Of a DNA stretch of 64,000 bases, positions 17,426 to 26,831 are shown one piece after another. The notes under the pieces are model-generated. The model ran no database searches, was not told where the DNA came from, and saw only the letters and a list, made by a program, of their open reading frames with translations. The stretch is from assembly GCA_030408505.1 (NCBI GenBank), contig JAUHQI010000002.1:98674-162673 (forward strand), read 5' to 3'. The first letter of the stretch is position 1. Each line of letters begins with the position of its first letter. Origin of the DNA: Candidatus Sacchlamyda saccharinae (GTDB taxonomy: Bacteria > Chlamydiota > Chlamydiia > Chlamydiales > Rhabdochlamydiaceae). The position numbers and the translations under genes were made by a program.

Positions 17426-18007
17426 ATGATTAATAAGATTCTAATTATATTTTTCTTTTTATTTGCAGGAACCCAGTCAAATGTGGTTATTGGGAATCAA
17501 TATACAGAACGTTACTGCGCCCCACAGCTACAAGAAGCTTTCGCTCTTATTCAACAGATGCCGGAAGCTCAAGAGGTATTGGATAAAATTCAGAAACAGG
17601 GTGGTATTTCTATCGAGCTCAACCACCATATTTCAAAAAAATTTGAAGGCTATTGGAGCCCAGAAGACCGAACAATTTATATCACTCCAGGCCAATCTAA
17701 AGCGGGCTGTATTGTTACCATCTTATTTGAAATGCACAATGCGGTTCATTACGAAACCCTCGATTATTATGATACGCTAGCCTATAATCAGCAGATCTCA
17801 AAGAAAGAATATGTCCGGTCTGTCGAGTATTGGGAATATCAAAATGCTATCGCAACGACCGCCATTCTAAATAAAGGGATCGAAATGGGGCTTTTTCCAA
17901 GAGAATGCTATTGGCCATTGCACGATAATTTTGAGGAGCATTTTCAACTCCAAAAATCTACGGGTCACAGTGCCCATATTGGACAAATGTATGATTCGCT
18001 TATCTAA
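17426..18007 (+). CDS. Exported orphan with zincin-like motif
   Basis: 193 residues with an N-terminal signal peptide ([18 protein letters not shown]). The segment [12 protein letters not shown] (about 108-119) resembles the LFEM-NA helix of some secreted effector-like proteins and superficially an HExxH-type zincin helix, but it lacks the exact HExxH. No recognised family. Overlaps the next gene by 17 bases, so is probably co-transcribed with rluF. Confidence 0.75.
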   Translation: MINKILIIFFFLFAGTQSNVVIGNQYTERYCAPQLQEAFALIQQMPEAQEVLDKIQKQGGISIELNHHISKKFEGYWSPEDRTIYITPGQSKAGCIVTILFEMHNAVHYETLDYYDTLAYNQQISKKEYVRSVEYWEYQNAIATTAILNKGIEMGLFPRECYWPLHDNFEEHFQLQKSTGHSAHIGQMYDSLI

Positions 18008-18674
18008 ACTTTTATCTGAAAGAGGAATTTGTTCTCGGCGCGAGGCAGATCGCTACATTGAGCAGGGACTCGTACTCGTAGACGGAGAGGTTGTATCAAC
18101 ACTTGGCACCAAGGTAGATCCCGATGCCAAAGTGTCTCTTGCGCCAAGCGCGCAGAGAAAACAAAACGACAAAGTCTCGATTATCCTCAATAAACCAATA
18201 GGTTATGTTTCAACACAACCAGAAAAAGGGTATAAGGCAGCAGTAGAGCTGCTTCCGCCTCAATTCTCACGCTTTAGTACTGCTGGGCGCCTGGACATCG
18301 ATTCAAAAGGCCTTCTTGTCTTCACTGAAGATGGAACACTTGTAAAGAAACTGATCGGTGAAAATTCTAAAGTTGAAAAAGAGTACCTGGTTCGAGTTGA
18401 AGGGGTCATCACCAAAGACAAAATGGATAGACTTGCCTCTGGGCTCTTTTTAGATGGAAAAGCTCTTAAACGAGCGAAGATCGACCGTTTGGAGACCAAT
18501 GTATTGCGCTTTGTTTTGCGCGAAGGAAAGAAAAGGCAAATCCGTAGGATGTGTGAAGAGGTTGGCCTGAAAGTTGTCGGCCTTAAGCGGGTGCGCATTG
18601 GCTCCATCATGCTCTCTGATCTACCAGAAGGGAAATGGCGCCGCTTAAGACCGAACGAACTGTCAAAGATTTAG
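17991..18674 (+). CDS. rluF: 23S rRNA pseudouridine synthase, RsuA/RluF family
   Basis: 227 residues from ATG 17991 inside the previous gene's 3' end. It has an S4 RNA-binding domain (1-55; [23 protein letters not shown], seen as [15 protein letters not shown]) and the catalytic motif [16 protein letters not shown], where the Asp of GRLD is the nucleophile. The C-terminal [15 protein letters not shown] is diagnostic of the RluB/E/F/RsuA group. The [15 protein letters not shown] stretch is closest to RluF (YjbC), which Chlamydia also encodes. The assignment within the family is likely but not certain. Confidence 0.88.
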   Translation: MIRLSKLLSERGICSRREADRYIEQGLVLVDGEVVSTLGTKVDPDAKVSLAPSAQRKQNDKVSIILNKPIGYVSTQPEKGYKAAVELLPPQFSRFSTAGRLDIDSKGLLVFTEDGTLVKKLIGENSKVEKEYLVRVEGVITKDKMDRLASGLFLDGKALKRAKIDRLETNVLRFVLREGKKRQIRRMCEEVGLKVVGLKRVRIGSIMLSDLPEGKWRRLRPNELSKI

Positions 18675-18891
18675 GCGCTGAAGTTCCTCCAAAACCTCTT
18701 CGGTCGCAAGACCCGCATCGCGGAGCTTTTGCATGGCATCAGGGCTTGCTCTTCCTAAGGCGATGAGCCTTTCCATTAGCCCCGATTCTGCTAAGTCTTC
18801 AAGCATTGCTTCCGAGGCGAGGCCAAGGTCCACGAGCCTCTCTTCCAATAGTTCAAGGCGTGTGGCGTTTGCATACCTTTGCTCCCCCCCC
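18663..18891 (-). other. Displaced C-terminal coding segment of the 2OG oxygenase
   Basis: Downstream of the G8 tract, the neighbouring frame encodes EQRYANATRLELLEERLVDL and about 50 more helical residues ending at the TGA at 18663. This is the C-terminal tail expected for this oxygenase type. With seven instead of eight G the two parts read as one protein of 375 residues. It overlaps the 3' end of rluF by 12 bases. Confidence 0.7.
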
Positions 18892-19791
18892 TGTTCTCTC
18901 GATACACTGAGGCAAAGGATCCAACCGATCCTCTGAGCGGGGATGGACAAAATGGACAAGTGAAAAACGCTCATACCCTTCACCTTCTGCCACTACTCTA
19001 TGCAAACTGCTGCGGAACTCTCCATTGGTAATGTTCTCTAGCATATCTCCTACATTTACGATGAAGGCATCTTCCGGAACCTTAACAGCTATCCATTTGC
19101 CTTCCTTGTTTTTGACTTGCAATCCTTTTGCTGTAGCTCTTGGCAAAATGGTGAAAAGGTCAATATCAGTATGTTCTGCTGCCCAAACCTGATTTGCAGG
19201 AGGATTTTTCGGATAGTGAATTGCTCGCAGAAGGACATCCCCCTCATCTGTCATGTTAGTGAAAAAATCAGAAGGCATGCCAAGGGCTTCTGCTAGAGCT
19301 CCTTCAAGTAGAACTTTATGTTCTTCTAAAGCCTGAAATAGACCATAGAGATCCTCTTTCAAACGCCCCTCTTCGGGCCAAATATTATTCCAAGTGCACA
19401 GACGGGCCGCTTCTTCCTTTGAAATTTCGCGCCCTACGTGGAGAAACTCTTTAAAATCACCCACAGCCTCTCCTTTAGCAGACTCGCCCGGTACATAACC
19501 CCTCTGGCCATTAGTTGATTGATCAAAAAGAGCCATCTTTTCTTCCATAGGAAGGGAAAAGAACTTAGCAATTGAATCGTATCCGGCGTTTAAAACACGT
19601 GAGTCCACCCCAGTATTTGTTACGGCAAAAAAACCAACCTCTTGACAGGCGCAATAAAGATCCTGCAAGAAAGCTTCTTTGGTTTCTGGATTGAGATAAG
19701 CATTTAGATCCACAACAGGAATCGTCGCATCAAAATCGGCATAAATTGCACTAGTCAAAACACACATCATCGTTATCAATTTCTTAAGCAT
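18853..19791 (-). CDS. 2-oxoglutarate/Fe(II) oxygenase (isopenicillin-N-synthase-like), exported, frameshifted at a G8 tract
   Basis: 312 residues as it stands, from ATG 19791, which has AGGA 5 bases upstream and begins a signal peptide (MLKKLITMMCVLTSAIYA). An N-terminal DIOX_N-like region starts at IPVVDLNAYL. Iron ligands are AEHTDIDLFT (HxD) and SSLHRVV (distal His); the 2OG-binding Arg is in ERFSLVHF. At the run of eight G (18891-18884) the frame changes to a short false tail KVCKRHTP. The true-looking tail continues in another frame to 18663. It is therefore a broken gene, a phase-variable gene in its OFF state, or a sequencing error. Confidence 0.85.
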   Translation of the reverse strand: MLKKLITMMCVLTSAIYADFDATIPVVDLNAYLNPETKEAFLQDLYCACQEVGFFAVTNTGVDSRVLNAGYDSIAKFFSLPMEEKMALFDQSTNGQRGYVPGESAKGEAVGDFKEFLHVGREISKEEAARLCTWNNIWPEEGRLKEDLYGLFQALEEHKVLLEGALAEALGMPSDFFTNMTDEGDVLLRAIHYPKNPPANQVWAAEHTDIDLFTILPRATAKGLQVKNKEGKWIAVKVPEDAFIVNVGDMLENITNGEFRSSLHRVVAEGEGYERFSLVHFVHPRSEDRLDPLPQCIERTGGGAKVCKRHTP

Positions 19792-19884
19792 TGTTTTCCT
19801 CCAGGTTTCAGGTGAAAATAGAATTTTACAGAATCTTGAAAAATAGGAAAGCGGAAAAAAGAGCAGTTGTGGCAAACTGATCGC

Positions 19885-20928
19885 ATGCGTTACCTAATTT
19901 TACTCCTCACAAGTGTTTCAATGCTTTTCGCAACAGAGCGAGAAGAGCTCCTCGATATCGTCTCAGGGCAATGGATTGCCCAGGGCGTTTATACTGCTGC
20001 AAAGATGGATGTGGCTGGCCACCTTTTAAATGGCACAAAAAATATCGAGCAACTAGCAAGGGCCACCGATGCTGATGAAGATAGTCTCTACCGCCTGATG
20101 CGCTTACTTGCAAGTGCAGGCATTTTCGAAGAGCTTCCGGGGCAAAACTTTGCAAACACTCCTAGTAGCGCCCTATTGGCAGAAAAACATCCCCAAAGCT
20201 TGCGCACCCTAGTCCTGTTCTATAGCTCAGAAATCAACCAATCTTTTGCGAACCTCGATCAGGGCATTCAGCAAGGCATTCCCGCTTTTGATCTCACCTT
20301 CCAAAAATCCATCTTCGAATATTTCCGCGATAATCCAGCGGCTGCAAAGCTCTTCAACGAAGCGAAGCAGCAAAAAATGAGACTCGTCGCTTCCAGTTGC
20401 ATCAACTCCTACAATTTCGGAAAATTCTCAACAGTTTATGACATTGGTGGCGGCGTAGGCCAATTCTTAGATTCATTGCTCCAGAAACACCCCCGCATGA
20501 GAGGACTCCTCTTTGAACAACCAGAAGTTATTGCACAGGCCAGACCCCAACTCGAATCTTTTGGGCAGCGCTGTGGTCTGATCGCCGGTGATTTCTTTAA
20601 ATCTATCCCTCCTGATGGAGACGCCTATCTTCTCCAATCCGTTCTGAATGACTGGGACGATGTCAACGCTGTGAAAATCTTAAAACAGTGCAATTCTTCT
20701 ATGAAAAGAGGAGCCAAACTCTTAATCGTCGAACCATTGATGAGACCTGCAAATGAGAAAGATTACGCCAAATGCATAGACTTTCTCATAATGGCCGTGA
20801 CTGGAAGTAAAGAAAGAACTGAAGAAGATTTCCGCTACCTACTCCAGCAAGCAGGACTCAAATTGGATTCCATCACCCGCACCGAAACCGAGTTTGTCAT
20901 CATCCAAGCCAGCAAAAATAACCGGTAG
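19885..20928 (+). CDS. SAM-dependent O-methyltransferase with N-terminal signal peptide
   Basis: 347 residues from ATG 19885. MRYLILLLTSVSMLFA looks like a signal peptide or anchor. Next is a winged-helix dimerisation domain (about 20-100; VAGHLL...IEQLARATDADEDSLYRLMRLLA), then a class I methyltransferase with VYDIGGGVGQFLDSLL (SAM motif I), the GDFF motif, and LNDWDD (typical of O-methyltransferases with His/Asp catalysis). Export of an enzyme that needs SAM is unusual. Divergent from the exported 2OG oxygenase; the pair may modify one molecule. Confidence 0.88.
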   Translation: MRYLILLLTSVSMLFATEREELLDIVSGQWIAQGVYTAAKMDVAGHLLNGTKNIEQLARATDADEDSLYRLMRLLASAGIFEELPGQNFANTPSSALLAEKHPQSLRTLVLFYSSEINQSFANLDQGIQQGIPAFDLTFQKSIFEYFRDNPAAAKLFNEAKQQKMRLVASSCINSYNFGKFSTVYDIGGGVGQFLDSLLQKHPRMRGLLFEQPEVIAQARPQLESFGQRCGLIAGDFFKSIPPDGDAYLLQSVLNDWDDVNAVKILKQCNSSMKRGAKLLIVEPLMRPANEKDYAKCIDFLIMAVTGSKERTEEDFRYLLQQAGLKLDSITRTETEFVIIQASKNNR

Positions 20929-20963
20929 AAAAATATTCTCTTGTCTCATACCATTCCAGAGGT

Positions 20964-23900
20964 ATGAGATGGTTACTCATCCTGACTCTTTGTTTCAGCG
21001 CTCGATCCTTCCCCTCTTTTTTCGAGGAGGGAGACCCGATGCACGTGTATCACGTCAATGTGATTACAGGTCATCTTGATCTAAATTTTCTTGATGGCAA
21101 CCTCAACAGTCCCGTTCCATTTACCCTATCTCGTAGCTACTCGAGTGCAGGAGCATTGGAGCGATCACCGGATGATGTAGATCTAGCGCTAAAACGACTA
21201 GCTCATACCAATTGGAAACTCCAAGGAGGCTGGGATTTCCTTTCTCATACCGCACTTTTAGTTCAATTCAACTCCAATACTTCGAAAATTAAAGCTTTTG
21301 TACAGGAGAGGGGCTCTACAAGCTTAACTCAATACACAGAACGAAAAGGAACAAAAAAATATTTCTATTTAAAGCCCGAAATAAAAAACAACAAAGCCTC
21401 TGGGAATATAAATTCCAGAAAAAACAAAGAAAAAAACATCCTAAAAATCTCCCATCACCAAGCCATACTCAAGCTCCCTGATGGCACACGATATTTCTAT
21501 TCTGGCGATCTAAACCATGAAGAGAGTTTTTGGCGGCTTGACTTGGAAGTACTGCCTAGCAAACACCGGATAGTTTATGAATATTCCGATGCATCCCGCT
21601 GGAGCTCCGATATTAAACGAATACTGATCCAAAACCCTTCTGGATCCAAAACCTTTGCCACAGTCGATTTTGATGACTCTAGTTATGACGACAAGCAAAC
21701 ACTTCAACTAAAAACCTCTGATGGAAAGTCTTTCTCCTACCACATGGATGATTCATTCAAAGAAAGAACCTACCTTCGCAACGCAAAAACTAGCGTAAGA
21801 CCTAAGGAAACCATCCACTATCAAGCCGGTAGAAAGGGCATAGGAGCTCGCATTGGCGGAATGAGTATCGCAAACCAAGAACAATTCCGTGTGGATTACT
21901 ACCAACCAACAGACTCGAAAAAAGAAAAAAAATGGGCAAAAAAAAGAAAGACACATGGAAAACTCGACAAAGTAAAAAGCATACAGTTTCCCGATCCAGA
22001 AACAGAAAAATTTTCTACTGTAGCTCAGTTCTCCTACTATCCGGGGTCTACTGAAGTAGAAGACATCGAAGGAAATCTTACCCGCTACCTACACGATGAA
22101 GGAAAACTCATTTCTATCGAATATTTTGATACTCAAAGATGCCTTCATTCGAAAGTTGAGTTCAATTGGAGAGGCAGTGAACTTGTTTCTAAAAAGCTCA
22201 TTGATAGCAACAACAACCCCCTCTTTTGCAAAATCTTCAGCTACGACAAAGCAGGGAACGTCACCAAAGAGAGCTGGAGAGATTATTGTTCAGATATCCC
22301 TGTGATTGCAAGAAGCATCCACTACTCTAAAAATCGCCTTCCACATACTGAAGAAGCTGCTAACGGAGTTTCTTATTCATATACCTACCTTCCTCACACA
22401 GATCTAATCACACAAAAAATTACCTCTTACCGAGGAAAAATCTTTCTCCGAGAATTCTCTGTTTACGATGAAGATCATCTCCTTATCTCTAAAACCACCG
22501 ATGACGGATCAGCTTGGGACCACGACAATCTACAATCCGTTACAGAAAGGCACATTCAAACCTTCCAAAGAGATGAGAAAACTGGTCTATGCACCCAAGT
22601 GACCGAATCCTACCTTAATCTCGATACAAATAGACTCGAAGAAATACGCACAGTCCATTATCAACACAACGAGAAAAACGAAGTTATCTCCGAAATAGTA
22701 GAGTGTGGAGGGCAGAGGTACACAACACGCTATGAATACGATACTTGTGGGCGCCTGGCAAGGCAAACAAGCCCGATGGGACGCGTAAACACCTACGAAT
22801 ACGATAAACTCGGCAACCTCATCTCGACAAAAGAAGCAAAAAACCCACAAAAAAACTATCAATATGATTTTAGTAACAGGGTCAAAGAATGTACTGAAAA
22901 CGGAAAAACTTCAGAAAACGAGCATAACATCAAAGGGAGACTCCTAAAACAAACAGACCCCTTTCAAAATACAATCACGCAAGAATATGACTGTTTTGGC
23001 AATTCGATCAAAACATCCTTCCCCACAGCCATCGATACCGAAGGCAAACCCTACACGCCCATTGTACAATGTGAATACGACTCCCAAGGAAATCTTTGTG
23101 TATGCACCAATCCACAAGGGGAGAAGACTAAAACGACATATAATTGCTTAAGAAAACCCACACACATCGAGTACCCCGATGGAAGCTCTACTGGCCATAG
23201 CTACGACGAGTCGGGAAACATCATCAAAACAATCCACCCTGACAAGACGCAAACTCACTTTGAATACGACCCATTACAGAGGACAACCTCAAAAATCCTC
23301 CTCTCTCCAGAAGGGGAGCAGCTTAGCAAAGAGACCTGGGAGTATAATGCCTTCCATCTTTTATCCTACACAAACCCCATGGGTCTGACCACTCACTATA
23401 CATACGACCAACAAGGGAGAAAAATCTCTCAGCGAGCAAAAAATAGAGTCACCACATTTACCTACGATGCCTTAGGCCATTTAGAAAGAGTCACAAAAGA
23501 TGGCCATTCAATAATCCAAAAGCACAACTGCGAAGGAGAAATTACAGAAACCTGGGATGAAGATGGCCATGGAAATATAGAAAATCACACCTACTTTACC
23601 TACGACTCTGAAGGACGCAAAATTAAAGCAAAGCGGATCACCTCTCAAGGGATTGCCAAAGACTACTTCGCCTACAACCCAGAAAACCGACTGATTTCTC
23701 ACAAAGATCCCCTCGGAAACGTTACCGAATTCATCTATTCTGAAACACTCAATTGCTTAGAGCAAATCGTAGAACAAAAAACAATCGTAGACCCCTTAGG
23801 AAATCAGACAACAGAAACCTATGATGCCAGTGGAAAAATAGCTTCGATTGAAAAGAAAAACAAAGCGCAACAAATCACTGCAAAAGAAGAGTACTACTAT

Positions 23901-26288
23901 GACCGTGCGGGGAACAAAACAAAACGGATCACCCATATTTATGATAAAAATCACCCCATACGTACCCATACCACCCGCTGGAAATATAACAGTCGCGGCA
24001 TGCCTATCGAAGAAATCGAAGAAGGGAAAAAATGCACCACAAATTCCTATGATGCAAAAGGGAGACTAACAAAAAAAACACTCCCTTCAGGCGTTGTACT
24101 TCGCCATAAATACGATGGCTTAGACAGACTCATCTCACTAAAAAGCTCTGACAGAACAGTCGATTTTTCTTATACCTACGACCAAGGTCCCCTTCCCGTC
24201 TTAGCAAAAGACAACATACAAAATCGCAGCTGGGAACGAACCTACAACATATTTGGAGAACTCACCTCAGAAATTGCCCCCAATGGCATGACAATCCATT
24301 GGGAATACGACAATCAAGGCAGATGCACTAAATATACCCTCCCAGACAGATCTACCATCGAATACAACTACGATGCCCTGCACATGAAAACCGTCTCAAG
24401 GTATTCAGCACGAGACAACCTCAAGTATACACATACCTACACACAATTTGACCCCAACGGTCATGTAGCTAGCGAAGAGCTTATCCAGCAATTAGGCACC
24501 CAAACAACAAGACATGACCTCCTAGAGAGAACCGAAACACAAGCCAACCCTTGGAATGCCGCCTCCACAACCTACGGACCTACAGGACTAACAACCCAAA
24601 CAAGCCACACCCTATTTGGCGCAAAAGAATACACATACGACTCCTTAAGCCAGATCAAGCAAGAAGGGGCCACCACACACACCTTTGACTCCCTAGGCAA
24701 CCCACTTACCGCCCAAATCAACGACCTCAATCAAATCGTTTCATCAGAAAGTGCAAGCTTTTCCTATGATAAAAACGGCAATCCAAAACTAAAATCCTCC
24801 CAAAACTCAGCAACCCTATACGAATTTGATGCTCTGGGGCGACTAACCTTAATCCACACACCCGATGAAAGACGCGTAGAATACACATACGACCCCTTCC
24901 AACGCCTATACTCCAAAACTACCTACCAAAAAGAACACTCTTATTTCCACGAGCTCAACACCTGGACAAGAGACCATCACTTTTACCTGCATGACAAAGA
25001 ACATGAAATCGGAACCCTCGATGACACCCAAAAAATCCAACAGCTCAAAGTACTAGGTCTTGGAATTCTTGGAGATATCGGTGGAGCCATTGCCCTAGAG
25101 CTAAATTCCGAGATTTTTGCCCCTCTTCACGATTTCACTGGAAACATCATCGCCCTCATATCAACCGATGGCACCCTCACAGAAAAGTCTGAAATCGACG
25201 CATTTGGTAAAGACCTACTCACCACCCCATCCCAAAACCCCTGGCGCTTTCATTCCAAAAGAACAGAAGAAAACCTCGTCTACTTCGGCGACCGCTTTTA
25301 CGACCCGAGCCTAGGCAGATTCTTTTCACCAGATCCCGCAAGCTCACTAGAGAGTCCCAACCTCTACCTCTACGTGCGCAACAGCCCACTCAACCGCCTC
25401 GACCTCTTCGGCCTCTTCTCTGAAGAATTCGAAACAGAAGTAAAAATCAACTTCATTTTCGAAGACACCTCCTACATCCATTTCCAAGCAAACTACCATG
25501 ACATACAATGCGATTGCCTCTTAGTGGGCGATCACCTCCAAAAAATCCAATTTACCCCTGAAGAATTGCACAACGATCAAGTGAACATACTAGGCCACTT
25601 CAACGAATTTTTCTCCAATGACGGAATAGGGGTCGGCATAACAGTCTACAGAAATGGAATAAACACTAGTTGGGAAGACTTTGTAACTAGTTGCATGTCC
25701 GTTGCGGACAAAATCCCCGGCGACGGCCTCAAACTCTTCATGTATACCCCTACTGAGGGAATAGCCAAAGATGTAGACAACACAATGAGAGAGCGGAGAA
25801 AAATAGAAACCCCAGAAGTGAGCATCCACCGTCAAGCCGTACTCGCATTCTCAAGAGAGCTTGCCAAAGTCAGCCCCAAACTACTTTTACTCCAGGTTAA
25901 TCACAGCAGAGCAGGCGCAGTCGCACACGCCGCCCACGAAGGCATGAGCGAAAAAGAACAAGAAACTGTAAGTCAAAACACTCTTTCTATTGGAGTTGCT
26001 CCCGCGATGCCCTTAGCAAAAAGGTTTACAAAAGATTCCATCAACTTTTACTCAAATGAAGACCACATCACGGGTAGATTTGGAATCAAAGAAGATCGCA
26101 ACCAAGCTCACCTCCCTCAGGACGAAAAAATTTACAATATAGAATTTATCCCATGCATCTCAAAATGGCATGAAAAGACCGCATATATTGCCGATCATGG
26201 TATAATGGGGACAACTTATCAGACACGCCTAGAAGACCACTTGGAGCAATTTGAATATAAACATGGATTTTATAAAGAAAATCGGTAG
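20964..26288 (+). CDS. Exported RHS/YD-repeat protein with chlamydial alpha/beta-hydrolase-like C-terminus
   Basis: 1774 residues. Signal peptide at 1-17 (MRWLLILTLCFSARSFP), a DUF6531-like entry region (VNVITGHLDLNF...LSRSYSS), then dozens of YD repeats (YEYD..GNL, about 560-1420) that build the RHS shell. The RHS core ends at YFGDRFYDPSLGRFFSPDP (about 1440-1458) and NPLNRLDLFGL-type sequence (seen as NSPLNRLDLFGL). After it comes a ~290-residue tip with VYRNGINTSWEDF, LLLQVNHSRAGAVAHAA (possible nucleophile Ser in HSRAG, about residue 1647) and INFYSNEDHITGRFG. That order matches the hydrolase-like tips of other chlamydial RHS proteins. The base composition is AC-rich compared with its neighbours. 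Confidence 0.9.
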   Translation: MRWLLILTLCFSARSFPSFFEEGDPMHVYHVNVITGHLDLNFLDGNLNSPVPFTLSRSYSSAGALERSPDDVDLALKRLAHTNWKLQGGWDFLSHTALLVQFNSNTSKIKAFVQERGSTSLTQYTERKGTKKYFYLKPEIKNNKASGNINSRKNKEKNILKISHHQAILKLPDGTRYFYSGDLNHEESFWRLDLEVLPSKHRIVYEYSDASRWSSDIKRILIQNPSGSKTFATVDFDDSSYDDKQTLQLKTSDGKSFSYHMDDSFKERTYLRNAKTSVRPKETIHYQAGRKGIGARIGGMSIANQEQFRVDYYQPTDSKKEKKWAKKRKTHGKLDKVKSIQFPDPETEKFSTVAQFSYYPGSTEVEDIEGNLTRYLHDEGKLISIEYFDTQRCLHSKVEFNWRGSELVSKKLIDSNNNPLFCKIFSYDKAGNVTKESWRDYCSDIPVIARSIHYSKNRLPHTEEAANGVSYSYTYLPHTDLITQKITSYRGKIFLREFSVYDEDHLLISKTTDDGSAWDHDNLQSVTERHIQTFQRDEKTGLCTQVTESYLNLDTNRLEEIRTVHYQHNEKNEVISEIVECGGQRYTTRYEYDTCGRLARQTSPMGRVNTYEYDKLGNLISTKEAKNPQKNYQYDFSNRVKECTENGKTSENEHNIKGRLLKQTDPFQNTITQEYDCFGNSIKTSFPTAIDTEGKPYTPIVQCEYDSQGNLCVCTNPQGEKTKTTYNCLRKPTHIEYPDGSSTGHSYDESGNIIKTIHPDKTQTHFEYDPLQRTTSKILLSPEGEQLSKETWEYNAFHLLSYTNPMGLTTHYTYDQQGRKISQRAKNRVTTFTYDALGHLERVTKDGHSIIQKHNCEGEITETWDEDGHGNIENHTYFTYDSEGRKIKAKRITSQGIAKDYFAYNPENRLISHKDPLGNVTEFIYSETLNCLEQIVEQKTIVDPLGNQTTETYDASGKIASIEKKNKAQQITAKEEYYYDRAGNKTKRITHIYDKNHPIRTHTTRWKYNSRGMPIEEIEEGKKCTTNSYDAKGRLTKKTLPSGVVLRHKYDGLDRLISLKSSDRTVDFSYTYDQGPLPVLAKDNIQNRSWERTYNIFGELTSEIAPNGMTIHWEYDNQGRCTKYTLPDRSTIEYNYDALHMKTVSRYSARDNLKYTHTYTQFDPNGHVASEELIQQLGTQTTRHDLLERTETQANPWNAASTTYGPTGLTTQTSHTLFGAKEYTYDSLSQIKQEGATTHTFDSLGNPLTAQINDLNQIVSSESASFSYDKNGNPKLKSSQNSATLYEFDALGRLTLIHTPDERRVEYTYDPFQRLYSKTTYQKEHSYFHELNTWTRDHHFYLHDKEHEIGTLDDTQKIQQLKVLGLGILGDIGGAIALELNSEIFAPLHDFTGNIIALISTDGTLTEKSEIDAFGKDLLTTPSQNPWRFHSKRTEENLVYFGDRFYDPSLGRFFSPDPASSLESPNLYLYVRNSPLNRLDLFGLFSEEFETEVKINFIFEDTSYIHFQANYHDIQCDCLLVGDHLQKIQFTPEELHNDQVNILGHFNEFFSNDGIGVGITVYRNGINTSWEDFVTSCMSVADKIPGDGLKLFMYTPTEGIAKDVDNTMRERRKIETPEVSIHRQAVLAFSRELAKVSPKLLLLQVNHSRAGAVAHAAHEGMSEKEQETVSQNTLSIGVAPAMPLAKRFTKDSINFYSNEDHITGRFGIKEDRNQAHLPQDEKIYNIEFIPCISKWHEKTAYIADHGIMGTTYQTRLEDHLEQFEYKHGFYKENR

Positions 26289-26829
26289 AATCTTTTCTAT
26301 TATTTTGTTCTCTGCGAAGCTAGTCGGGGTGCCAATGCAAAATGAAAAAACTAACCGTCCCATTGACTACGAAGCTCTTGCTGATGAAGTAACATATCTA
26401 TTCATTAGAGAAGTGGATGAGGAGTTTGGCTTCAAATGCTTCAGCACAGGGGGCAGTATGCCTTCCGACATTGAAGATCTCAATGTGGGCTTCATGGCCT
26501 ATAGGAAAGCAACGATCGAAGAAGCTCGTCACTTAGAAGTTGTGTTAATGGAAAAATTTCTCAATATAATCAATAAGCAAAAAAAAGTTCGTCCTTTTTT
26601 ACGAGATTATCCCTTTACTAAAGATAGAATCTGCGTTTCTATTTCTTTTTATGACAAAAAAGATTATCCACAATTTGAAGATAGCATCTCAAGAGTCTTT
26701 TCTGTAAGAGGAAACATCATATACAAGTTATTTAATCCAGAAAATTGTTCATCAGCAGTTCTAGCTGAAGAAAAATATGAAGAAGCCTATCAGAAGGTTC
26801 GCGTAAAACTACCGGAAAGCTCTCTTTAA
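26251..26829 (+). CDS. RHS-associated small protein (partner or immunity candidate)
   Basis: 192 residues if started at TTG 26251 (GGAG 5 bases upstream) or 188 from ATG 26263. It overlaps the RHS gene by 38 bases in another frame. N-terminal hydrophobic segment IGRIFSIILFSAKLVGV looks like a signal or membrane anchor. The body has CFSTGGSMPSDIEDLNVGF, a conserved-looking helix and PFLRDYPFTKDRI. Chlamydial RHS genes are often followed by proteins of this kind (from memory, not checked). A role in immunity, chaperoning or membrane anchoring of the RHS tip is inferred from the overlap. Confidence 0.75.
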   Translation: MNINMDFIKKIGRIFSIILFSAKLVGVPMQNEKTNRPIDYEALADEVTYLFIREVDEEFGFKCFSTGGSMPSDIEDLNVGFMAYRKATIEEARHLEVVLMEKFLNIINKQKKVRPFLRDYPFTKDRICVSISFYDKKDYPQFEDSISRVFSVRGNIIYKLFNPENCSSAVLAEEKYEEAYQKVRVKLPESSL

Positions 26830-26831
26830 GA

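Noticed and set aside
26251..26829. Second RHS tip or displaced RHS C-terminus (orphan cassette)
   Set aside because: The segment is in a different frame, has its own start and an N-terminal hydrophobic segment, and lacks RHS core sequence.
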